Source: JBLHGU01 sp047615875
GTDB taxonomy: Bacteria > Pseudomonadota > Gammaproteobacteria > Arenicellales > CAJQKF01
NCBI GenBank assembly: GCA_047615875.1
Contig: JBLHGU010000083.1
Span: forward strand, 1-21,546
Length of the DNA: 21,546 nt
Direction: 5' to 3'
The notes beneath the pieces are model-generated. The model worked only from the letters and a program-made list of their open reading frames with translations, did no database searches and was not told the DNA's origin. Of the stretch, positions 13,953 through 20,804 are shown in pieces. The translations under genes and the position numbers were made by a program. Positions within the stretch are counted from its first letter, which is position 1. The number at the start of each line of letters is the position of its first letter.

Positions 13953-15776
13953 ATGCATTATCGACAGATTATTCTGCCATTGGTTTTTGGCACCCTCCCT
14001 ATAGTCAGCTTTGCTGCTACCACCACAGCTCCTATCATTGTTACTGCAACGCGCACTGCACAGACAGTCGATGAAACTCTGGCCTCTGTCTCAGTTCTTA
14101 CCCAGGCAGATATTCAACAGCGTCAAGTTCGCTCCGTCACTGAGTTACTCAAGGGCGTGCCTGGCCTAACTGTCTCGAATAATGGCGGAAGAGGCAAAAA
14201 CACCTCTGTATTTATTCGTGGTACGGAGTCCGACCATGTGCTGGTGCTCATTGATGGAATTAAAGTGGGTTCTGCCAGTTTGGGTACTACAGCATTTCAA
14301 GATTTGCCTATAGCGCAGATTGATCGCGTTGAAATAGTGCGCGGACCACGATCGAGTTTGTACGGATCTGAGGCCATTGGTGGTGTAATTCAGATATTCA
14401 CCAAACGTGGTGGCGGTGAAATCAATACCTCTCTGTCTGTCGGTGGTGGGAGTTTTGGAAGTAAAAATGCTGCTTTCGGCATATCAGGTGGAGGTGATAA
14501 CAGCTGGTTTAATCTGAGTGTCAGTAGTGAAGAAACGGATGGATTTAACTCCTGCACTGGACAGCCTTTGCTAGCGGGCTGTTTTACCATCGAAAATGAT
14601 GATGATTCTCACGAAAACGACTCTGTGCATTTGCGTGCCGGCTTTAGGCCTTCAGACAAAAGTGAATTTGATGTTCAGTATTTGAACAGCCAATCTCAGT
14701 CAGAATTTGATGGTGACTTTCAAAACGAAACTGACACTGAGCAAAAACTACTAGGCACAAGTTTGCGTTTATCTCCGTCAGATTCAGTGGACGTAACGTT
14801 GCAATTGGGTAAAGCCGAAGACCTCTCGCAGAACTTTAAAGACGGAGTATTAGCAAGCCGTTTCGATACCAAACGAGATAGCGTTACTGTCCAGGGAGAT
14901 TTTTATCTTGGTGATAATACGGTTGTAACAACAGGAATCGACTATTTAAATGACAAAGTCGGCAGTGATACGCCATTTGCACAAGATTCTCGAGACAATA
15001 CGGGTGTGTTTGCTCAGTATCAGGGCCAATTAGGTCAGCATGATCTTCAGGTTGGACTACGCCAGGATGATAATGAGCAGTTCGGAACCAACACTACTGG
15101 AAACGTGGCCGTTGGGCATCAGTTTGCGGGTGGCAGTAAGTTCACCCTGGGCTATGGCACAGCATTTAAGGCGCCGACTTTTAATGAGCTCTATTTCCCT
15201 GGCTTCGGTAATCCGGATCTTGACCCGGAAGAAGCAAAGAGTTTGGAATTGGGCCTGGCTGACCATAGCGATTCAGGGCATTGGTCTTTGAATGTATTTC
15301 AATCTGAAATTGATAATTTGATTGGTTTTGATCCAGTCACTTTTGCTCCGATTAATATTGGCAAAGCCGACATAAACGGTTTTGAAGCTGTGTTAGGTAG
15401 AAGAGGTGATAATTGGTCTGCCGCGGTCGCATTAACCTTACTCGACCATGAGGATTCAGGCGGTGGCTTCAACGATGGCAATGTTCTACCAAGACGCGCA
15501 GAGGAAACGTTGCGAATCGATCTAGATCGAAACTTTGGGAAATACAGTATTGGTACAACAATATTCTCCGAAGGCGATCGTTATGACGATCTGGGCAATA
15601 CACTTAAGTTAGATAGCTATACCACCGTAGATCTTCGAGGACAGGTCGAATTGGGCGAAAACTTAATGCTCAAATTACACATTGAGAACTTATTTGATGA
15701 AGAATACGAGACGGCTGCCTATTTCAATCAATCTGAACGCGCATTTTATCTAACCTTTCAATACCAAACTCCGTAG
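13953..15776 (+). CDS. btuB: TonB-dependent outer-membrane vitamin B12 receptor
   Basis: BtuB imports cobalamins across the outer membrane using TonB energy. The 607-residue product has a signal peptide (1-21, ending SFA), a TonB-box-like PIIVTATR (about 27-34), and a plug domain with RSVTELLKGVPGLTV, NTSVFIRGTESDHVLVLIDG and RVEIVRGPRSSLYGSEAIGGV. An aspartate-rich DDDSHEND loop and a 22-strand-type barrel follow, ending in FYLTFQYQ plus two extra residues (TP), so the last residue is not the usual aromatic. The true start is taken as ATG 13953, preceded by AGGGGAC. A GTG at 13932 in the same frame would add seven residues overlapping the ribosome site. The riboswitch immediately upstream supports B12 rather than siderophore as substrate. 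Confidence 0.9.
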   Translation: MHYRQIILPLVFGTLPIVSFAATTTAPIIVTATRTAQTVDETLASVSVLTQADIQQRQVRSVTELLKGVPGLTVSNNGGRGKNTSVFIRGTESDHVLVLIDGIKVGSASLGTTAFQDLPIAQIDRVEIVRGPRSSLYGSEAIGGVIQIFTKRGGGEINTSLSVGGGSFGSKNAAFGISGGGDNSWFNLSVSSEETDGFNSCTGQPLLAGCFTIENDDDSHENDSVHLRAGFRPSDKSEFDVQYLNSQSQSEFDGDFQNETDTEQKLLGTSLRLSPSDSVDVTLQLGKAEDLSQNFKDGVLASRFDTKRDSVTVQGDFYLGDNTVVTTGIDYLNDKVGSDTPFAQDSRDNTGVFAQYQGQLGQHDLQVGLRQDDNEQFGTNTTGNVAVGHQFAGGSKFTLGYGTAFKAPTFNELYFPGFGNPDLDPEEAKSLELGLADHSDSGHWSLNVFQSEIDNLIGFDPVTFAPINIGKADINGFEAVLGRRGDNWSAAVALTLLDHEDSGGGFNDGNVLPRRAEETLRIDLDRNFGKYSIGTTIFSEGDRYDDLGNTLKLDSYTTVDLRGQVELGENLMLKLHIENLFDEEYETAAYFNQSERAFYLTFQYQTP

Positions 15777-15826
15777 GCCAGCACCGATAACTGGTAAGGA
15801 TGTCCGTTGCTGAACCAGTGAGATAT

Positions 15827-15845
15827 CCGGCTTTAGAGAAGCCGG
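15827..15845 (+). terminator. Hairpin after btuB, possible terminator
   Basis: Perfect arms CCGGCTT and AAGCCGG around TAGAG, 51 bp after the btuB stop. It lacks a T-run on the plus strand, so termination would be inefficient or factor-assisted. A second GCCGG/CCGGC pairing is possible with 15851-15855. Confidence 0.35.
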
Positions 15846-15916
15846 TGTCTCCGGCGGTTAATAATATTCTGCCAGACAATATTGCAAACGAGTGTCGAGA
15901 TGGTTTTGAGGGATAG

Positions 15917-16741
15917 TCAGGAAATTTCCGTGTAGGGTAGATGTTCAATACAGGCGAATTGCTCAGGCTGACTGAGCTTTTTATATTTTGTTCGTCCACG
16001 ATTCGGTCGAAAAGCCTGGCTCACGTCCATCTCTAACAAATTGGCAGAAAGAAATTTTCGCTTTATAAAAAATGCATTAACACCACTGACATCTGTGCCT
16101 ACCAGGGCCATGCCTTTTTGTTCACCAAGACAGGCGAGTGCCTTCAAAGAAGCACCGTGGTAAAAACCAGAGGAGTGGGCTTTGTAACGATCAAATTCAG
16201 CGTTGTAGGGAACACTAATTGCTCGTTCAGCTCCAAAACTGCCGTTATATTCAACTACAACCACATTAGCATCGGTTTCAATTGACTCCCAAAACCAATA
16301 ATCATTACCATCTACATCAATAGATAACACGTCAACGGTGTCACCTAAATTAGCTTTGCTAATCAGCGGATTAATGTTTGTTAGATCCAGAAATGCTTGT
16401 TGGATCATTGTGCCGGGGATATTAAACCTGGGTAAAACTCCCTCGGCAATTTCACAGTTACTGGCATTACTATCCATGAAGAGCCCCTGATATTTATAGT
16501 TAATTAGCAGGTTTATGCAATTACATTGGCTGGGTGAAAAACCGAATTCTATAAACTTGCCAGTACGATCAGGTACCTGCTGTAAGAGATGGTCAATAAT
16601 GCCGTCTTCTCTATGTTGAGAAAAAACCCGGTAAGCGTAATTATTTATATCTCCGGGTTGTAAACCTGATTGCTTTCTCCGATTGCGGAATTTGGAACGA
16701 ATCTTTAGTTTAAAATAAAGCCGGCTATATTGATTTAGCAC
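15917..16741 (-). CDS. FkbM-like methyltransferase-type protein
   Basis: This 274-residue protein of unknown exact role resembles FkbM-like SAM-dependent methyltransferase-fold proteins often found in glycan loci. FIEFGFSPSQCN (about 64-75) occupies the place of the SAM-binding motif I, GLFMDSN follows as the acidic strand, and VDVLSIDVDGNDYWFWESI (about 137-155) is the family's characteristic block. Motif I lacks the usual G.G spacing, so binding of SAM is uncertain. There are no signal peptide or membrane segments. The start is GTG at 16741 with GGAG 7 nt upstream. It is divergent from the sulfotransferase gene with 92 bp between them. Both are AT-rich compared with neighbouring genes and look like accessory genes set between btuB and trpD. 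Confidence 0.6.
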   Translation of the reverse strand: MLNQYSRLYFKLKIRSKFRNRRKQSGLQPGDINNYAYRVFSQHREDGIIDHLLQQVPDRTGKFIEFGFSPSQCNCINLLINYKYQGLFMDSNASNCEIAEGVLPRFNIPGTMIQQAFLDLTNINPLISKANLGDTVDVLSIDVDGNDYWFWESIETDANVVVVEYNGSFGAERAISVPYNAEFDRYKAHSSGFYHGASLKALACLGEQKGMALVGTDVSGVNAFFIKRKFLSANLLEMDVSQAFRPNRGRTKYKKLSQPEQFACIEHLPYTEIS

Positions 16742-16833
16742 TGGTAGACTCCGATAATTGGAGTTTGTTTAGAGCTAGTTTCAGCTCGAACAGGCTGAGT
16801 TTCCACACTTAATTTATATAGCATTACAGTCAC

Positions 16834-17631
16834 GTGTTTGGTTTCGTACATATTCAAAAAACTGCAGGACAGACGATCAGGGAGATTTTAAGGAAAAATT
16901 TTGGTGCAAAGCACTGTGATATTTATCGTGGTTTTGACACGGTCACACTGACAAATAAAGAATGGAAATGGATTTCGCAATGTTACCCTAACTTACAAAG
17001 TATAGGGGGGCATAACATCGTGCCTCGCGGTAAGTATCTAGAACTTAAAGACATTCAATTTTTTACCTTTCTGCGCGACCCGGTTGCCAGATCGATTTCC
17101 CATTATCAATTTCTGGTTAAGCGTAAGACTGTTTCAGTACCTTTTTCAGAATGGATGCCGAACAATGCCAATCGGCAAGTTAAAGTATTATCGGGCGAGC
17201 TAAACTTGCAGGAAGCGATAGACTGCCTGGAAACGCAAATTGGCTTCACCGGCATGATGGAATCCTTTAACGAATCTCTGGTTCTTTGGAAACATTGGAT
17301 TGATCTACCAAATTTCGATATTCGATACCAATCAGTCAACGTCGCAAAATCAAACTCCTTGCGTGAGAAAATACTCGCTGACTCGGCGAATCAAGAACTG
17401 CTTGATAATTACAATTCTCTGGACCAGCGACTATATAACTATGCAAAACTAAATATTTGGCCACGCCAGATAGAGTGGCTGGGTGACCAGCTGAATTCTC
17501 AGACTAAGTTCCTTGAAGAGTCACTGGATTCGGCGAGTAATTTTTCAGCTCGTAATTTTTACGGTCGCGTAAAGAGAAATATGGTTTTCCGGCCGAGATT
17601 TAAAAAAATGATTAAATTTCAAGATTCCTGA
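16834..17631 (+). CDS. Sulfotransferase-family protein (PAPS-dependent type)
   Basis: This 265-residue protein has a PAPS 5'-phosphosulfate loop at the N-terminus (FVHIQKTAGQTIREIL, about 4-19) and a 3'-phosphate-binding segment FFTFLRDPVARSISHYQF (about 74-91). These are the two signatures of the carbohydrate-type sulfotransferase family. Such enzymes move sulfate from PAPS to hydroxyls of glycans or other cell-surface molecules; the acceptor here is unknown. The start is GTG at 16834. An in-frame stop lies 15 bp upstream and no ribosome site is evident, so either the start is weak or the mRNA start is close. The basic C-terminus (RVKRNMVFRPRFKKM) may attach to a membrane or partner. It has no apparent link to the DHPS genes despite the sulfur theme. 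Confidence 0.75.
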   Translation: MFGFVHIQKTAGQTIREILRKNFGAKHCDIYRGFDTVTLTNKEWKWISQCYPNLQSIGGHNIVPRGKYLELKDIQFFTFLRDPVARSISHYQFLVKRKTVSVPFSEWMPNNANRQVKVLSGELNLQEAIDCLETQIGFTGMMESFNESLVLWKHWIDLPNFDIRYQSVNVAKSNSLREKILADSANQELLDNYNSLDQRLYNYAKLNIWPRQIEWLGDQLNSQTKFLEESLDSASNFSARNFYGRVKRNMVFRPRFKKMIKFQDS

Positions 17632-17695
17632 ATAGCAATACAAATAACCATACGGTTACAATCTGTATTAATTAACCAAACGAGTTTAAATATTG

Positions 17696-18724
17696 ATGGA
17701 TATGCAAGGCGCCCTTCGGGCCGTAACCCAGAAACATGACCTTAGCCGGGATGAGATGCAGAAGGTTATGACCATAATTATGGAAGGCGAGGCGACTCCA
17801 GCACAGATTGGTGCATTACTGGCAGCACTAAATATGAAAGGCGAAACGGTAGATGAGATAGCTGGTGCCGCAACCGTTATGAGAAATTTCGCTTCCAGGG
17901 TTGAAACCGCGCCTGGCACCATTGTTGATTGTGTTGGTACCGGTGGAGACAGCGCTGCATTATTTAATGTTTCTACCACAAGTACGTTCATTGCAGCCGC
18001 TGCCGGGGCGAGAATGGCCAAACACGGTAACCGAGCAGCGACCAGCAAATCTGGCAGTGCTGACTTACTCGAAGCGGCTGGAGTCAATATAACTCTTACC
18101 CCTGAACAAGTCGCACGATGTATTGATACAATAGGAGTGGGGTTTATGTTTGCTCCAACCCATCATGCTGCTACACGGCATGCCATCGGACCCAGAAGGG
18201 AAATAGGTGTTCGAAGCATATTCAACTTACTTGGCCCGTTAACCAATCCAGCCGGAGCGAGCAAATTATTAGTCGGCGTATTTAGCCAGCAATGGGTGTT
18301 GCCACTGGCAGAAGTTTACCGCGAGCTGGGAGCTGATCATGTCCTTGTTGCCAGTTCGGATGACGGTCTCGATGAAATCAGTCTGGCGAAGCCGACAAAA
18401 ATTGCTGAGCTGAAGGGTGGCATTATTACGGAGTACCAGATACAACCCGAGGATTTTGGTCTTGAATCAATTGAAAGCCTGGATCCTCTTGTTGTGGGGA
18501 ATGCAGAGGCTAGTCTGGAACTGGTAGAACAGGTTTTAGGGGGCGCCCCTGGGCCAGCGGCGGATATGGTTGCCTTAAATGCCGGGGCAACGATTTACGC
18601 TGCAGATTTGGCAGATACCCTAGCCGAGGGTGTTAAGAGGGCTCAGGAAGTTATTCGCAGCGGTGAGGGTTTGAAGAAATTGAAAGCCCTGGCCGAATTT
18701 AGCCAACAATTTACTCAGTCATAA
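17696..18724 (+). CDS. trpD: Anthranilate phosphoribosyltransferase
   Basis: TrpD transfers phosphoribose from PRPP to anthranilate, the second dedicated step of tryptophan synthesis. The product has 342 residues, the usual length. The PRPP-binding signature VDCVGTGGDS lies near 78-87, followed by NVSTTSTFIAAAAG and KHGNRAATSKSGSADLLEAAG, and NLLGPLTNPA in the C-terminal domain. The start is ATG 17696; TTG 17693 and ATG 17702 are alternatives. The usual partners trpE, trpG and trpC are absent from the window. The gene is followed 11 bp later by a stand-alone RAM domain gene, in the same direction and before a shared terminator. Confidence 0.92.
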   Translation: MDMQGALRAVTQKHDLSRDEMQKVMTIIMEGEATPAQIGALLAALNMKGETVDEIAGAATVMRNFASRVETAPGTIVDCVGTGGDSAALFNVSTTSTFIAAAAGARMAKHGNRAATSKSGSADLLEAAGVNITLTPEQVARCIDTIGVGFMFAPTHHAATRHAIGPRREIGVRSIFNLLGPLTNPAGASKLLVGVFSQQWVLPLAEVYRELGADHVLVASSDDGLDEISLAKPTKIAELKGGIITEYQIQPEDFGLESIESLDPLVVGNAEASLELVEQVLGGAPGPAADMVALNAGATIYAADLADTLAEGVKRAQEVIRSGEGLKKLKALAEFSQQFTQS

Positions 18725-18735
18725 GGGATGCGGAA

Positions 18736-18975
18736 ATGAAGACATTATTTGTGTATGTAAAATGTGCGCTCGGCAAGGCCTATAAAGTGGCTAGTAAAAT
18801 TGTCGAGTTGGAAGGGGTTTCAGAGGTTTACTCAATTTCCGGGGAATATGACTTATTAATTAAGTGTTATATCCAAAAGGATAGCGACGCTGGACGGTTT
18901 GTGATCGATGGAATTCAAAATGTTGCAGGGGTTCAAGATACCTCTACAACTATCGCTTTTAATGCTTTTTCCTGA
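18736..18975 (+). CDS. Stand-alone RAM (Lrp/AsnC effector-binding) domain protein
   Basis: This 79-residue protein consists only of the ligand-binding and oligomerisation domain of Lrp/AsnC regulators: FVYVKCALGKAYKVASKI, then a VSEVYSISGEYDLLIKCYI strand-turn block (about 28-46) and a C-terminal GVQDTSTTIAFNAF strand. No helix-turn-helix precedes it: trpD ends 11 bp upstream and the ATG follows AAGGG. Stand-alone RAM proteins form dimers to decamers and bind amino acids in other bacteria. Its co-transcription with trpD makes tryptophan or a related amino acid a plausible ligand and a modulating role on TrpD or on a full-length Lrp partner possible, but this is inferred. Confidence 0.8.
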   Translation: MKTLFVYVKCALGKAYKVASKIVELEGVSEVYSISGEYDLLIKCYIQKDSDAGRFVIDGIQNVAGVQDTSTTIAFNAFS

Positions 18976-19098
18976 GAGTAGGGAACTAAATATTTGAGGA
19001 AGCTCTTATCAACTCGTCCTGAACAGTATATTCTTGCGCCGAGAAAATCCCAGAATTAATCAGCGTCCCTAGGCGCATACGATGAAAAATTCAGGACA

Positions 19099-19124
19099 AA
19101 AAAGGAGGCATTTGCCTCCTTTTT
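19099..19124. terminator. Bidirectional intrinsic terminator between trpD-RAM and the cytochrome gene
   Basis: GGAGGC (19104-19109) and GCCTCC (19114-19119) form a stem around ATTT, flanked by an A-run on the left and a T-run on the right. It therefore reads as hairpin plus T-run on both strands, serving the plus-strand trpD operon and the minus-strand cytochrome gene that ends at 19142. Confidence 0.85.
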
Positions 19125-19141
19125 AAATCGTAGAAGCTAAC

Positions 19142-19642
19142 TTACTTTGATTTTTCTACCATGTAGTCAACTGCCGCTTTGACAGCGTCATCACTAAGGG
19201 CTGCTTGACCGCCTTTGGCTGGCATCATACCGGTTGAGCCCTGAAAGCCGTTAATGGCGTGGTCATATAAAGCATCAGTTCCTGCGGCAATACGCGTTGT
19301 CCATGCAGCGGAATCGCCAACCTTAGGCGCACCGGCAATGCCAGTTCCATGACAGGCGAAACAGGCTTGTTGAAAAGTTTGCTCACCGGAAACTGCAGCA
19401 ACAACAATCGGTTCGTCTTCGGTTACTGCAGGTTCACCTACCTGGATTTCACCAACGGGTTTAACCCGTTCGGCGACAATCATATCAACATCCAGTTGCT
19501 TTTCACTGCGAAGTTTGGCCATAACCTCACCAGAATATATATGGGCGAGAACTACTAAAAATATCGTTAACGACGTCATTAACGCTATCATCGTAAAAAA
19601 GGATTTGGCAAAGCTGCCATCAGACATCTGACTTTCTGACAT
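19142..19642 (-). CDS. Membrane-anchored cytochrome c5-type protein
   Basis: This 166-residue protein has one N-terminal membrane segment (about 17-36) that anchors it to the inner membrane, an acidic, proline/valine-rich periplasmic linker (about 45-85), and a single c-type haem domain. Haem attaches at C94-F-A-C97-H98, with H98 as one axial ligand. The other is the methionine of GMMPAKGG, probably M140, a sequence typical of the cytochrome c5 group. It should carry electrons in the periplasm, perhaps to a terminal oxidase or peroxidase; the partner is not shown. It has its own promoter (19757-19784) and ends at the bidirectional terminator. Confidence 0.85.
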   Translation of the reverse strand: MSESQMSDGSFAKSFFTMIALMTSLTIFLVVLAHIYSGEVMAKLRSEKQLDVDMIVAERVKPVGEIQVGEPAVTEDEPIVVAAVSGEQTFQQACFACHGTGIAGAPKVGDSAAWTTRIAAGTDALYDHAINGFQGSTGMMPAKGGQAALSDDAVKAAVDYMVEKSK

Positions 19643-19756
19643 GTGGACTATTCCTGATTAAAATTTAAACAAAATGTTACAAATATTTGCGGTTGATTCC
19701 AACAATGGGAATCGCAGAACAAGTCGTCAAACAAGCTCTGGCTGAGAAAGGGCGCG

Positions 19757-19784
19757 AGTATACCGCAAAATCGACGTCTCTCAA
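19757..19784 (-). promoter_or_regulatory. Sigma-70 promoter of the cytochrome c gene
   Basis: On the minus strand, TTGAGA (19784-19779), 16 bp, TATACT (19762-19757). It lies 115 bp before the cytochrome start codon and downstream of the terminator of the preceding RNA, so the cytochrome gene is separately transcribed. Confidence 0.65.
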
Positions 19785-19913
19785 ACGCATCCCGAAGCCA
19801 TTTTTCAGTCAGTTGCATTTGGTCGGGCAGATAATTTGATTACCAATAAGGAAAATGGACCATTCTTCCAATTTCGTCTCTGGCCTGGAATCTATATTTA
19901 GAATGACCTGGAC

Positions 19914-19998
19914 AAAAAAAACCCCGCATCTTGCGGGGCTTGAATAAATGTTCCGTCTGGTTGTCGGAGGTGACGGGATGGGGGTACAGACGGAACAA
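19914..19998 (-). ncRNA. Candidate small regulatory RNA with C-rich loop, downstream of dsbA
   Basis: On the minus strand a hairpin with perfect 10-bp arms (GTTCCGTCTG at 19996-19987, its complement at 19959-19950) presents a 27-nt loop containing CCCCCATCCC and CACCTCC. A second hairpin follows, CCCCGC/GCGGGG around a 5-nt loop (19938-19922), ending in eight T residues: a strong terminator. A promoter (20031-20003) predicts a start at about 19996, so the transcript would be about 85 nt. CACCTCC is complementary to a Shine-Dalgarno sequence, and C-rich loops of this kind often pair with mRNA start regions. The site is near the dsbA/cytochrome/engB/polA neighbourhood where Spot 42 and ErsA RNAs lie in other gammaproteobacteria, but homology is not shown. 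It might also be only the dsbA 3' end. Confidence 0.65.
19922..19938 (-). terminator. Intrinsic terminator of the candidate small RNA / dsbA
   Basis: A 6-bp GC stem (GCGGGG with CCCCGC) and 5-nt loop, followed in the minus direction by eight T residues (A-run 19914-19921). On the plus strand no T-run follows, so it acts in one direction. Confidence 0.85.
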
Positions 19999-20002
19999 CT
20001 GA

Positions 20003-20031
20003 AATTTATCCTACTTAGACAGTGAGGACAA
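20003..20031 (-). promoter_or_regulatory. Predicted promoter of the candidate small RNA
   Basis: On the minus strand, TTGTCC (20031-20026), 17 bp, TAAATT (20008-20003), placing the start seven bases later at the first base of the long hairpin. Confidence 0.5.
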
Positions 20032-20076
20032 CCAATCTATGCAAATTATCAGAAATATTTTCAAAATTTAACATTA

Positions 20077-20721
20077 CTAATTTAGTTTTTCTTCATTCAC
20101 AAGATCAATTAAATAATCGATCACATTAAAAAAGCGTTCATGACTTCCTGCCATCGTAACCGTTGTCACATATTTTCCTCCAACGATCATTGAAGGAACA
20201 CCGGTGAGTTCATATTTCTGGCTCATTAGCTGGGCGTTCCGGGTATTACTATCAACAGCGAAGGATGCAAAAGCGCCCGTGAACTCACTTGCTTTTGGAC
20301 CACCGTTTTCTTCAACCCATTTAGCAATAGCTTCGACAGAATTAAGTCTTTTACGTTCCTGGTGTAGTGCATTGAAAAATTCTCGATGGAATTGTTCAGT
20401 AATTCCCAGCGCATCAAATGTGTAGTAAACCCTTGCATGTAATTCCCAACTATCGGCGAAGATTGCTGGCATGGTCACAAATTCAGCATTATCCGGAATG
20501 TTTTTCAACCAATCAATTAGCGGCGCCTCAAGATTGTAACAATGCGGGCAGCGATACCAGAAGGCTTCTACAACCTCAATCTTATCGCCGGTTCTAGTTG
20601 GTTGTAATTCACTCAGTTCACGGTAATGAATGCCTTCCTCAAAATTTTCAGCTTGAGCTGATGAGAAGATGAACAGAACTCCGAAAGTAAGTATGAAAAA
20701 TCCATAAATTGCCTTTCTCAT
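20077..20721 (-). CDS. dsbA: Periplasmic thiol:disulfide oxidoreductase
   Basis: DsbA introduces disulfide bonds into secreted proteins and is re-oxidised by DsbB. The 214-residue protein has a signal peptide (1-24, ending SAQA), the active site C58-P-H-C61 within EAFWYRCPHCYNLE, a helical insertion, and the cis-proline loop TGVPSMIV with P176. The residues between the cysteines (PH) are those of classical DsbA. It is preceded on the same strand by mpl, 83 bp away, and followed by the candidate small RNA. Confidence 0.92.
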   Translation of the reverse strand: MRKAIYGFFILTFGVLFIFSSAQAENFEEGIHYRELSELQPTRTGDKIEVVEAFWYRCPHCYNLEAPLIDWLKNIPDNAEFVTMPAIFADSWELHARVYYTFDALGITEQFHREFFNALHQERKRLNSVEAIAKWVEENGGPKASEFTGAFASFAVDSNTRNAQLMSQKYELTGVPSMIVGGKYVTTVTMAGSHERFFNVIDYLIDLVNEEKLN

Positions 20722-20804
20722 GATTTTAAGACTCCAAATAGTTAGTAATATTGTTGATTATATGAGTTCATAACCAGTAAAAAGTTTTATGTTGTTGCCA
20801 TCTT

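Larger units (their letters stand above)
19643..20076. other. 434-bp region between cytochrome and dsbA genes
   Basis: This region holds the cytochrome promoter (19757-19784), the candidate small RNA with its terminator (19914-19998) and its promoter (20003-20031). The rest (about 19800-19910) shows no further structure that I can support. Confidence 0.6.

Noticed and set aside
16748..16764. ACTCC/GGAGT inverted repeat in the gap between the methyltransferase-like and sulfotransferase genes
   Set aside because: Five-bp arms that coincide with the ribosome site; likely chance.
19705..19839. 44-codon plus-strand frame beginning with ATG between the cytochrome and dsbA genes
   Set aside because: It has no ribosome site or recognisable family and covers the cytochrome promoter on the opposite strand.
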